Assembly: GCF_036898095.1 (NCBI RefSeq)
Contig: NC_090751.1
Coordinates: 46,022,055 to 46,086,054, forward strand
DNA length: 64,000 bases
Source: Palaemon carinicauda
Taxonomy: Eukaryota > Arthropoda > Malacostraca > Decapoda > Palaemonidae
Direction: 5' to 3'
In this document: positions 10,317 to 20,530 of the stretch, piece after piece
Numbering within the stretch: the first letter of the stretch is position 1
Layout of the letters: every line of letters begins with the position of its first letter
Notes under the pieces: model-generated
What the model saw: only the letters and a program-made list of their open reading frames with translations
The model's database searches: none
Told to the model about the DNA's origin: nothing
Program-made: the position numbers and the translations under genes

Positions 10317-12598
10317 AAGGACACAGCTGTTAATGGCTTGAACAGGCAATCCCATCACCAATCTTCTCGGGGACCACATTACACCTCTGCAAATATAGGT
10401 TTTTCTTTTGCCAAAAGGCATTTTTTAATATATTATAAACTGTATTAGTGTTCTGCAGTGCTAAAGTGATCAGAACTAAAGAATTGCACTCTAAACCTTT
10501 GCCAGTTAAATGGTGACCATAACTTAGCACAATGTTACCAAGCAATCTTCAATCTGAACCTAGAGGTAAGTAACAAATCCTATTATCAAATCTATACAGT
10601 ACCTATACTTGTATATACAAAAATGTAAGCCATTCGTTTTTGTCTATAGTTCATGAACTTTGCACTTAAGGAAATGTCATTAAATTTATACAACTTGAGT
10701 AAAGCCCCACAGATGCACAATGAACTAAAAGTAGAGAGATTGGACAGGAAATAGGGAGTTGCAGCTTGTAATTATTGTCACTGAAACCAGAGTGAGTGGA
10801 TAGGCTTGGTGGAAAAATTATAATCTTCCATCCAAGGTTTCATAAGTTTAATCATTGACAAATGTATCTTTTTTAATATGCTGTTTTAAAAACAAGGGTT
10901 GTGACTTGCGAGTCAAGATGATCAATGTAGCTACAAATCTTTCATCTGTTCTTTTGATTATAAGCGCTAACTAATGCAAATTAACTTGAAAATATGCTAA
11001 CAGGAAAGTCAATAAATATTTATCACACTGATAATAATTAAATTTTAGACATTTCCTGGATAAAAACATTAGGATTCTATTTTCAACATTATATAGGATT
11101 TGGCAATAATGATAAACTTCAACTCTCTGGAAAATCAACCCTTCAAAAGCTTATTCCTAAGTTTGGTTACCTATATATGATTATCTAACTTTTGTTTGAA
11201 TATAATTCAATGAGCAACAAAATCAACTTCCATATAATTTTAGGTATACGAAAAAAATCTAAATATGCATCACCTTTATCCACCAGCAATATTTTCCAAT
11301 CACTTCTGTCCAATTTTTTAAAATCTAAGCATGTTAAATTTAGTCACCTTAGCAGCTGCATAGTAACTGCAGTTAAACTTTAAATATTTGGCTTTGTGGC
11401 GACATCAGTATTGTGTTTCCTTCAATTCATACATGCCAGCACCCTGAAATAAGATAAAATGGTTAATATAGGTTCATTCATTAAATTCATATTCATATTA
11501 CAATTTGCTTTAAGCACAACCATTCAACACTATCTAGCCTCCAATTCTACAAATGAGGCTAGTACCAGCAACACTTCCATTAGAGTTTCTCCTTTTATAG
11601 TCCAATATTAAACATACCTAATGTGTTTCTTTATGTACCATTCCTCCCTATGACTTTCCAGGCCCTACAGGTTTGCTTTTACCCTGATATTCCCTTGGAA
11701 GGGTTACCATTAAGTAATATACCCTCTATCTTAGTCCTTACGAGTTAAACAAGTTAAATTTTATTCTTTCAATCTCCCTGACAGGTCTCAAAATAGTAAA
11801 CAAAGTTGTCATTTATACTGCCAGAATTTCTCATCCCCCTAACATCCCAAGGAAGATGGAATGAAAGGTTTCACATGATGGATACTTGAGTTGCAGGTGC
11901 TTCAAGTCAACAACAGTAAGGGAAGATACAGCCAAAGAAAAGTAAACATTTTCCTTACCGACAGAAGTAGAGATTCTTCAAAGAGTGGCGACTTGCCAGG
12001 GCATCTAGGGGAAGGGGAAACTATCTTTCAAATCTTACTTTAAGAGGGAGAATGATTATAAGAATTAACAAAAATCAAAATTAGTTAACATAGAAAATTT
12101 TTTGACTGACCTTATTAAAGACCCAATTAGCTTTTATGGGATTTTTCCACCAATGACACCAGTGAGCTAACTCCTGAACATCCACACACTACCCTACCCC
12201 AAAGTGATGGTACTTTACCTCAATAATACGAGGGACTTTTTGTATATAGCAAGAATATAATCATCACCCCTCTAATCATACAAAACTGCCGACATGCCTT
12301 TCTTTAGAAACCAGCCAACCACTGGAATCCATGGGCTAATTAATTTGAGTGCGAGTGAATGTCCTCCATATCAATTTAAAGAATATCTACCAGTATCTCT
12401 AGGAATCAAACATTATCGAGTAGTTAGCAAAACTACCAAAGCACCCACAATTAGTTTTGAAAACTCCAATCACAGCAAGTGCAATTCCCTCTAAATACAG
12501 ACACTAAAAAGAGAAGAGAGGTTGGACAGACAGGTGTGAGAATGTTTTTGTATGGAGATTGAAATAATTAAGAGTATTTGAGACATTGAGTCAAAAAT
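10317..12598. repeat. Repeat D, copy 2
   Basis: Collinear with D1 from GGCTTGAACAGGCAATCC onward and without the RNase H patch of D1. It joins DIRS-b on the left and DIRS-c on the right, the latter at the same D endpoint as D1 (TTGAGACATT then ATATGACA). The minus strand at about 11959-12024 has a short open candidate exon followed by GTAAGG; no protein family is recognisable. Confidence 0.75.
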
Positions 12599-13439
12599 AT
12601 GACATTCGTAGATAATTTGTATTTTTCCTAACTATGCAAACCTTAGCTATTCAATAGGGGTATTACTTTCAGCGTAACTGAAATGACGAGCCATTAATTT
12701 TTAACGAGGGTTTACTACCCACATCGCTAGTTAGCGGGGGTAGGGGAGGGTAGCTTGCTACCCCCCCCCTCTCACACACCTGTGCTTGAGCTCACTTTGC
12801 TTGGAGGTAGGACTTCAAGATGGATAGGGCTGGCGGGCAAGTTTGGTTAAATAGCTAAGGTTTGAATAGTTAGGAAAAATAAAAATTATCTACGAATTTG
12901 CCATTTGTTCCGTAACTGGAATACAAACCACGCTATTTAATAGGGGTGACTCACCCATTAGGAAGGGTGGACGTCCCAGACAGTCTGGCTTTTGGCTTTG
13001 CCCGGGGGCTCGTTATTTGAGTGTGTAAGCACCCAAGAAATAAGGAGTCCCTGCACCTCGCTAGAACCTTGCTACGCAAGGACTGCGGCCTACGCAAGCT
13101 GTGTGTGAAAGTATGAAGAAGAGTGACTCGTCCTAGGAAGTTGTTCTGAAGTTCCTTAAATGGAAACTTGTAGACTACTAGGCCTTTCCAAATACCACCT
13201 TGTCAGAGTATGGGGACGTAACAGTATTAATCTTAATACTTAGGAACACAATGGAGCATGGTTTACCTGCAGTGGTTTGAGGTCAGCTATGCAGAGAACC
13301 CAGGATGCTGCTTTCCCCTAGAGGGGGGGATGGTGATGAAAAGAATAAGGGCCAGTCAAACCTTTTCATTCATGCAGACTAAAACTGGGTAACAATGCCC
13401 TCAACCTTCTGCTACTTGTCCACTAAGGAGCTTGAGGTT

Positions 13440-14162
13440 TTAAACCACCTGTTGTGCAGCCACCACAGGGCCGATAGTTAACGTATCGAGTCTCCTGTGG
13501 GTCACGTCTTGCAGGTAGTGGGATGTGAATGTTGTTTGACGTTTCCACACCCCAGCTTGAAGAACCTGCGTCACTGAAAAATTTCTTTTGAAGGCCAGGG
13601 ACGTAGCTATGCCCCTGACATCATGTGCTCTAGGGCGACATGACGGAGGAGGGTCTGGATTCAAGGCCAGGTCAACGACCCTACGAATCCATGCAGAGAT
13701 GGTGTTCTTGGTGACCCTCCTCTTAGTCCTTCCTGTGCTGACGAATAGTGCTGGCACATGAGGACGAACTGCAGCTGTTCTTTTGAGGTACAGCCTCAAG
13801 CTCCTTACTGGGCATAGTAAGAGATGGTCTGGGTCATCTGTTACAGTACGGAGACTAGAAATTGGGAAGGAGTCGAATTGAGGATCCGCCACTCTAGGAT
13901 TCTGAGTCTTGGCAATTAACTTAGGGACGAAGCTGAACGTTACGTCCCCCCATCCCCTTGAATGGGCGATGTCATACGAGAGACCATGAAGTTCGCTGAC
14001 TCGCTTGGCCGAGACCAAAGCTAGCAGGAATACCGTCTTCCAGGTTAGGTGGCGATCTGATGCCTGGCGTAATGGTTCATAGGGAGGTCTCTTAAGAGAC
14101 CTGAGAACTCGTACCCTGTTCCATGGAGAGGTCACACTTCTGTCTGAGGGCTGTAAGTTCAT
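13440..14162 (-). CDS. DIRS tyrosine recombinase catalytic domain (copy c)
   Basis: 240-codon open frame from an ATG. The R-H-R-Y residues are all present: Arg54 in SAKRVSEL, His180 and Arg183 in AHDVRGIA, Tyr216 in TSHYLQDV. The first dozen residues differ from copies b and d because the junction to the upstream SAM-like domain is frameshifted near 14110-14150; the ATG is therefore probably not a natural start. Integrase of a DIRS1-like element; the rest of the element is truncated. Confidence 0.8.
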   Translation of the reverse strand: MNLQPSDRSVTSPWNRVRVLRSLKRPPYEPLRQASDRHLTWKTVFLLALVSAKRVSELHGLSYDIAHSRGWGDVTFSFVPKLIAKTQNPRVADPQFDSFPISSLRTVTDDPDHLLLCPVRSLRLYLKRTAAVRPHVPALFVSTGRTKRRVTKNTISAWIRRVVDLALNPDPPPSCRPRAHDVRGIATSLAFKRNFSVTQVLQAGVWKRQTTFTSHYLQDVTHRRLDTLTIGPVVAAQQVV

Positions 14163-14535
14163 AACTACATATGAGTAGAGAAAGTTCTAGCGATGAAAAA
14201 ATGTCCACTCCTTTCAGCCTGAAGGCTAGACTTAAGGCTGAGCAATAGCCTTTCACTGCCGAGACTGAAAGGAGCATTTCTTCACGCAAATCCACGAGGA
14301 ACTCCGCTATTATTGGAATAGTGGCATCGAGTGGAGAGAGACCCCCTTCCACGACACCAACCACAGAAAACTTTCCACTTTGCTTGGTAGACTGCTGCAA
14401 AAGACTTTCCCAGGTGTCCAGACATCCTGACAGCAACTTGTTGCAAAAATCCTCTCTCAGAGAGGAGATGCTGGATAGTCTCCAGGCGTGAAGTCGTAGT
14501 GAACCTACGGCTTTTTTTGTGGAAGATGTTGGCAT
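14092..14535 (-). pseudogene. DIRS YR N-terminal (SAM-like) domain, copy c
   Basis: Minus-strand frame with KQSGKFSVVGVVEGGLSPLD, IAEFLVDLREEML and LSVSAVKGYCSALSLAFRLK. The LSVSAVKGY part is the DNA-binding N-terminal portion of the DIRS recombinase, equivalent to the intact part of DIRS-a. It overlaps the catalytic frame by about 70 bp in another frame because of an indel. It lacks the RNase H that should precede it. Confidence 0.7.
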
Positions 14536-14557
14536 GTGGTTGTTTGAGTAGATTGTG

Positions 14558-16189
14558 CCTGTTTACTAAAAAATTTGTACTAAAAGTGGCAATACATTTT
14601 TACTCAAACAAAAATACATTATTTCATTAAAAAAAAACCTTAAACCTACAGTATTTGAACTATTAAGTTGAAAATTTTTTCCAATTTTTGTATCTTTTAT
14701 ACTATTCCAGTTATATTGGGGAAAGAATATAAAGCCAGACTAATTAAATCGATGGGTGAACAAGATTTCAAACAACAAATGGAGACTAAGATCAACTTAA
14801 TAATATATGGTAGGAAGTAACTTGATTTGATGCCCCATCTACACTTTATATCTGAAGTGATTTGAATGTGAACTATATATTATTTGAGATGGTGCCCATG
14901 CCCTATTGATGGGCATAAAAGTTGCAAGTTGACAATATTCTGGCTTAACAACAGGCACTTCCTCCAGGACTTGAGAGGAACGTGTATTTAGTAGTAGTAA
15001 TACTATCATGGCATATATACTTTATATACCTGCCTCCTAAAACACTACCTTAGTACATAGGATATTTATAATGGATTACTTAAGTTTCAAGCAACAGGCA
15101 AGGTATCAAGATCAGCCAGGTCATCAACAACCATTACTTAGTAAAATAAAAAAAAATAGGAAGAGAGTACCGTTCTTTTTAGGCTTAATAAAAATCAAAG
15201 GAAGAGTAAGAGGGGTATAATGAAAATCTTCAAAGAACCCCACAATACACATCAAAGTCTTGACAGTGTGGATGCTTAGGCCCAGAAAAAATGCCAGAGA
15301 AGCTGTTCAGCATCAAGGCTCAACTATAAGGGTGCACTTGGCAGTTTCCCTAATGTAAAGTTGAAGTAGTTGGCAGGCTAGATGTTAAAACTGAAATGAG
15401 AATGGATGCAATATAGAGAAGAGAAAAAAGGGGTGCTGCCATTGGCCATTCAGAAAAAGCTGCTAGTGTAGAAAGACTTTAGTGGCCAAAAGAGTAATGA
15501 TGTGGCAGAAATACAGCACACTGAAACACCTAAACTGACTGGAGCCAATTTCTTTTAAATGTGACCAAAGTAACAAGATCCAAAAAAGATCCTAACAAGC
15601 AAGCTGAAGGAGTCTCCAGACAAATCTGCTGCAATGGCATCTTACCCATCGAGTAAAAATCAACGTAATGGAATAGACATTAAAAAATTGAAGGAATACA
15701 AACCTCAATTTCTCCAAATCATTCAAACTAGGATTAGATCCAAGAATTTTTGTCTTTTAGTTCAAACACTAGGTCCTGGGAGGACATTGTGCACATGCGC
15801 ACTAGGTAAAAATTCCAAAGTTGCAATATTAAGCAAACATTCTGAAGTTGGAGGAAAAACAAATCATGAAGAGAAGTATAATTGAAAGCTAGAAAGTCGG
15901 TGCAATTAAGGGCTAAAACATCACTGCAAAGTCCTTCAAATAATATTAGCCTACAGGGCAAACCTTGAGGTAACTATAAATTTATGCTTAAAGGCCACAC
16001 ATGAATGGCAGAGCCTAGGAACAGTGACAGTGTCCTCGCTAGCAGGACAATGCTGACGAGTCATTAGGTAGACTTATAGGCTCCACTCTATCTTAGCTCG
16101 CAAGAATGGCGAGGATGAAAATGTAGAGAAGCTATCAAGTTTGAGCGGGACTCCAACTTCCGTCTGGCAGATTGCAGCCAAGGACGTTA
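14558..16189. other. Unassigned stretch between DIRS-c and D3
   Basis: AT-rich, with no long open frame, TIR or clear family match. Parts of 15900-16190 (CTCGCTAGCAGGACAATGC, GCAAGAATGGCGAGGATG) have the composition of a decayed DIRS Gag, but I cannot align them. The last bases run into D3. Confidence 0.4.
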
Positions 16190-17810
16190 CCAATAGGCAA
16201 CCACAAGATTAAATCTTTAAAGTCAAAATATGCAGATTGATTAAAACTTAAAAGAATTATGCAATAAACCTGGTGTATTTTGGGGGGCAAATGTATTGTG
16301 TAGTCCCCAAGGACTCTTCTGGTAAAGGCTTGAACAGGCAATCCCATCACCAATCTTCTCGGGGACCACACTACACCTCAGCAAATGTACCGTAGGTTTT
16401 TCCTTTGCCAAAAGCCATTTTTTAATATATTAAAAACTGTATTAGTGTTTTTCAGGGCTAAAATTATGAGAGAACTAAAGATTTGCACTCTAAACCTTTG
16501 CCAGTTAAATGGTGACCATAACTTAGCAGAATGTTACCAAGCAATCTTCATTCTGAACCTAGAGAAAAGTAACAAATCCTATTATCAAATCTATACAGTA
16601 CCTATACTTGTATATAAAAAAATGTAAGCCATTGGTTTTTGTTTATAGTTCATGAACTTAGCACTTGAGGCCTGACAGTAGAAATAGAGGTCGTTAAATT
16701 GATACAACTTGAATAAAGCCCCACAGATGCACAATGAACTAAAGTAGAGGGATTGGACAAGAAATAGGGAGTTGCAGCTTGTAATTATTGACATTGAAGC
16801 CAGAGTGAGTGGACAGGCTTGATGGAAAAATTATAATCTTCCATCCAAGGCTTCAGAAGTTTAATAATTGAAAAATGTATTTTTTAATATGCTGTTTTAA
16901 AAACAAGGGTTGTGACTTGTGAGTCAAGATGATCAATGTAGCTACAAATCTTTCATCTGTTCTTTTGATTATATGCGCTAACTAATGCAAATTAACTTGA
17001 AAATATGCTACCAGGAAAGTCAATAAATATTTATCACACTGATTATAATTAAATCTTAGACATTTCCTGGATAAAAACATTAAGATTCTATTTTCAACAT
17101 TACATAGGACCTGGAAATAATGATAAACTTTAACTCCCTGGAAAATCAACCCTTTAAAAGCTTACTCTTAAGTTTGGTTACCTATATATAATTATCTAAC
17201 TTTTGTTTGAATATAATTCAATGAAAAACAAAATCAACTTCCATATAATTTTAGGTATATGAAAAAAATCAAAATATGCATCACCTTTATCCAGCAGCAA
17301 TATTTTCCAATCACTTCTGTCCAATTTTTCAAAATCTAAGCATGTTAAATTTAGTCACCTCAGCAGCTGTATAGTAACCGACAGTTAAACTTTAAATATT
17401 TGGCTTTGTGACAACATCAGTATTGTTTCCTTCAATTCATATATACCAGCACCCTGAAATAAGATAAAATGGTTAATATAGGTACATTCATTAATTCATA
17501 TATTTATATCACAATTTGCTTTAATGGCAACCATTCAACACGCTTAGCCTCCAATTCTACAAATCAGGCTAGTATCAGCAACACTTCCATTAGAGTTTCT
17601 CCTTTTATAGTCCAATATTAAACATACCTTGTGTGTTTCTTCATGTACCATTGCTCCCTATGACTTTCTGGGCCCTACATGTGTGCTGTTAACCTGATAT
17701 TCCCTTGGAAGGGTTACCATAAGTAATATAACCTCTTAGTTCTCCCGAGTTAAACAAGTTAAATTTTATTCTTTCAATCTCCCTGACAGGTCTCAAAATA
17801 ATAAACCAAG
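16190..17810. repeat. Repeat D, copy 3 (left part of an interrupted copy)
   Basis: Collinear with D1 from about 5991 to 7775, including the solo DIRS relic at 16275-16435. It breaks at AAACCAAG, exactly where DIRS-d begins. The rest of the same D copy resumes at 25231 with TTGTCATTTATACTGC, giving the uninterrupted order seen in D1 (AAACCAAG then TTGTCATTT). Confidence 0.85.
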
Positions 17811-18160
17811 ATGACAAATTCGTAGATAATTTTTATTTTTCCTAACTATACAAACCTTAGCTATTTAATAGGGGTATTACTTTCGGCGTGGCTGAATTGA
17901 CGAGCCATTAATTTTTAACGAGGGTTTACTACCCACACCGCTAGTTAGCAGGGGTAGGGGAGGGTAGCTCACTAACCCACTTCTAACACACCTGTGCTTG
18001 AGTTCACTTTGCTTGGAGGTAGGACTTCAAAGGGGATAGGGCTGGCGGGCAAGTTTGGTTAAATAGCTAAGGTTTGTATAGTTAGGAAAAATAAAAATTA
18101 TCTACGAATGTCATTCGTTCCGTAACGAATACAAACCACGCTATTTAATAGGGGTGACTC
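17811..18160 (-). repeat. DIRS-d left ITR and ICR
   Basis: The ITR begins ATGACAAATTCGTAG. Its inverse is found in the right ITR (23834-24013, about 180 bp, roughly 90 percent alike by eye). The ICR at 18058-18160 contains the inverted left end (CTAAGGTTTGTATAGTTAGG) followed by the inverted right end (CGTTCCGTAAC, AATACAAACCACGC). Confidence 0.85.
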
Positions 18161-18640
18161 ACCCATTAGGAAGGGAGGATGTCCCAGCCAGTCTGGCTTT
18201 TGGCTTTGCCCGGGGGCTCGTTATTTGAGTGTGTAAGCACCCAAGGAATAAGGAGTCCCTGCACCTCGCTAGAACCTTGTTACGCAAGGTCTGCGGCCTA
18301 CGCAAGCTGTATGTGAAGGTATGAAGAAGTGTGACTCGTCCTAGAAAGTTGTTCTGAAGTTCTTTAGATGGAAACTTGTAGACTAGGACTTTCCCAATAC
18401 CACCTCGTCAGGGTATGGGGACGTAACAGTTAATATTAATACTAGGAACACAAGGGAGCATGGTTTACCTGCAGTGGTTTGAGGTCAGCTATGCAGAAAA
18501 CCCAGGATGCTGCTTTCCCCAAGAGAGGGGATGATGAAGAAAAGAATAAGGGCCAGTCAAATCTTTTCATTCATGCAGACTAAAACCGGGTAACAATGCC
18601 CTCAACCTTCTGCTACTTGTCCACTAAGGAGCTTGAGGTT

Positions 18641-19339
18641 TTAAACCAGCTGTTGTGCAGCCACCACATGACCAATAGTGAACGTATCGAGTCTCCTGTG
18701 GGTCACGTCTTGCAGGTAGTGGGATGTGAATGTTGTTTGAAGTTTCCACACCCCAGCTTGTAGAACTTGCGTCACTGAAATATTTCTTTTGAAGGCCAGG
18801 GACGTAGCTATGCCCCTGACATCATGTGCTCTGAGGCGACGTGACGGAGCAGGGTCTGGATTCAGGGCCAGGTCAATGACCCTGCGAATCCATGCAGAGA
18901 TGGTGTTCTTGGTGACCCTCCTCTTAGTCCTTCCTGTGCTGACGAATAGTGCTGGCACACGAGGAGGGGCTGCAGCAGTTCTTTTGAGATAAAGCCTCAA
19001 GCTCCTTACTGGGCATAGTAAGAGATGGTCTGGGTCATCTGTTACAGAACGGAGACTAGAAATCCGGAAGGAGTCGGATCGAGGATCCGCTACTCCTGGA
19101 TTCTGAGTCTTCGCAATAAACTCTGGGACAAACCTGAATGTTACCTCCCCCCATCCCCTTGAACGGGCGATGTCATACGAGAGACCATGAAGTTCGCCGA
19201 CTCGCTTGGCCGAGGCCAAACCTAGCAGGAATACCGTCTTCCAGGTTAGGTGGCGATCTGATGCCTGGCGTAATGGTTCATAGGGAGGTCTCTTAAGAGA
19301 CCTGAGAACTCGAACCACGTTCCATGGGGGAGGTCTCAC
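18641..19339 (-). CDS. DIRS tyrosine recombinase catalytic domain (copy d)
   Basis: 232-codon open frame with all R-H-R-Y residues: Arg46 (SAKRVGEL), His172 and Arg175 (AHDVRGIATS), Tyr208 (TSHYLQDV). It probably belongs to a longer YR protein whose SAM-like domain lies at 19364-19700, but frame breaks separate them (stops near 19400). This is the same reading as copies b and c, with scattered substitutions. It lies between the ICR-side non-coding region and RNase H, the normal DIRS order. Confidence 0.8.
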   Translation of the reverse strand: MRPPPWNVVRVLRSLKRPPYEPLRQASDRHLTWKTVFLLGLASAKRVGELHGLSYDIARSRGWGEVTFRFVPEFIAKTQNPGVADPRSDSFRISSLRSVTDDPDHLLLCPVRSLRLYLKRTAAAPPRVPALFVSTGRTKRRVTKNTISAWIRRVIDLALNPDPAPSRRLRAHDVRGIATSLAFKRNISVTQVLQAGVWKLQTTFTSHYLQDVTHRRLDTFTIGHVVAAQQLV

Positions 19340-19363
19340 TTCCGACAGAGGGCAAGTTCATAA

Positions 19364-20530
19364 CTACGTATGTGTAGAGAAAGCTCTAGCGATGAGGAAA
19401 TGCCCATTCCTTTCCACCTGAAGGCTAGACTTTAAGGCTGAGCGATAACCTTTCACTGCCGAGACTAAAAGGCACATTTCTTCACGTAAATACGCGAACT
19501 CCGCTATTGTTGGAATAGTGGCATCGAGTGGAGAGATACCACTTCCACGACACCAACTACAGAATACTTTCCACTTTGCCTGGTAGACTGCTGCAAAAGA
19601 CTTTCGCAGGTGTCCAGACATCCTGATTGCAACTTGTTACGAAAATCCTCCCTCAGAGAGGAGATGCTGGATAGACTCCAGGCGTGAAGCCGTAGTGAAC
19701 CTACGGCTTTGTGGAAGATGTTGGCATGTGGTTGTTTGAGTAGATTGTGTCGTGGAGGGAGTTCTCTAGGTGGCTCCGTTAGGAGTTGCAGAAGGTCCGG
19801 GAACCATTCCACGTGATGCCATAGCGGAGCTATGAGGGTCATTGAAAGATTGACTGATGTTCTGGTCTTGAGTACCCTCCTCATCAGACAGAACGGGGCA
19901 AAGGCGTAAACGTCGATGTAGTCCCACCGTTGTTGGAAAGCATCTTGCCAGAGAGCCTTGGGGTCTTGGACTGGGGAACAGTACAGCGGGAGCCTGAAGT
20001 TCAGGGCCGTTGCCAAGAGGTCCACAGTCGGAGAACCCCACAACGTCAGGACTTTGTTGGCTACTAGATGATCCACAGACCACTCGGTACTCACTATCTG
20101 AGATGCTCTGCTCAGGTTGTCGGCGAGCACATTCCTTTTGCCCAGAATGAAGCGTGCCGATAGTGGTATCGAGTGGATTTCGGCCCATCTCGGTATCTCT
20201 ACTGCTAGATGGGATAGTTGCTGCAAAAGAGTACCTCCTTGCTTGTTGATGTAGGCCACTACTGTGGTGTTGTCGCTCATCACCACCACAGTGAGACTTG
20301 CCAGGTACTGTTGGAACTGTTGAAGGGCCAGAAAGACGGCCTTCATCTTTAGGAGATTTATGTGGAGGTACTTTTCTGACTCTGACCAGAGGCCGAGGTC
20401 GTGTGGTGCAGCATGTGAGCCCCCCACCCTTTTTTTGAAGCGTCCGAAAACAGCATCAAATCCAGGGGAGGACGAGAAGGGCCACTCCTTTCCATAGGTT
20501 CTCGTCTGCCACCCACCACTGGAGATCCGT
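19364..20530 (-). pseudogene. DIRS-d RNase H plus YR N-terminal region
   Basis: The minus-strand frame at 19504-20427 is open for 307 codons: RNase H (MSDNTTVVAYINKQGG, SARFILGKRNVLADNLSR), the connector (STEWSVDHLVANKVLTLWGS, WQDAFQQRWDYIDVYAF, MTLIAPLWHHVEWFPDLLQL), then a drift into the wrong frame for the SAM-like domain. The true SAM frame is at 19364-19621. The first catalytic Asp (LFSDASKKGWGAH) sits in another frame at about 20420-20460. The catalytic Glu position reads LLKMKAVF, so Glu is replaced by Lys. Not likely to be active. Confidence 0.75.

Larger units (their letters stand above)
12599..14557 (-). mobile_element. DIRS-c: 3-prime half of a family-1 DIRS
   Basis: Left ITR from 12599 (ATGACATTCGTAG), ICR at about 12846-12950, YR at 13440-14162, and the YR N-terminal domain to about 14535. 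The element ends abruptly at GATTGTG (14557), where DIRS-d continues with TCGTGGAG. About 210 bp more of the element survive here than in DIRS-b. Confidence 0.85.
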
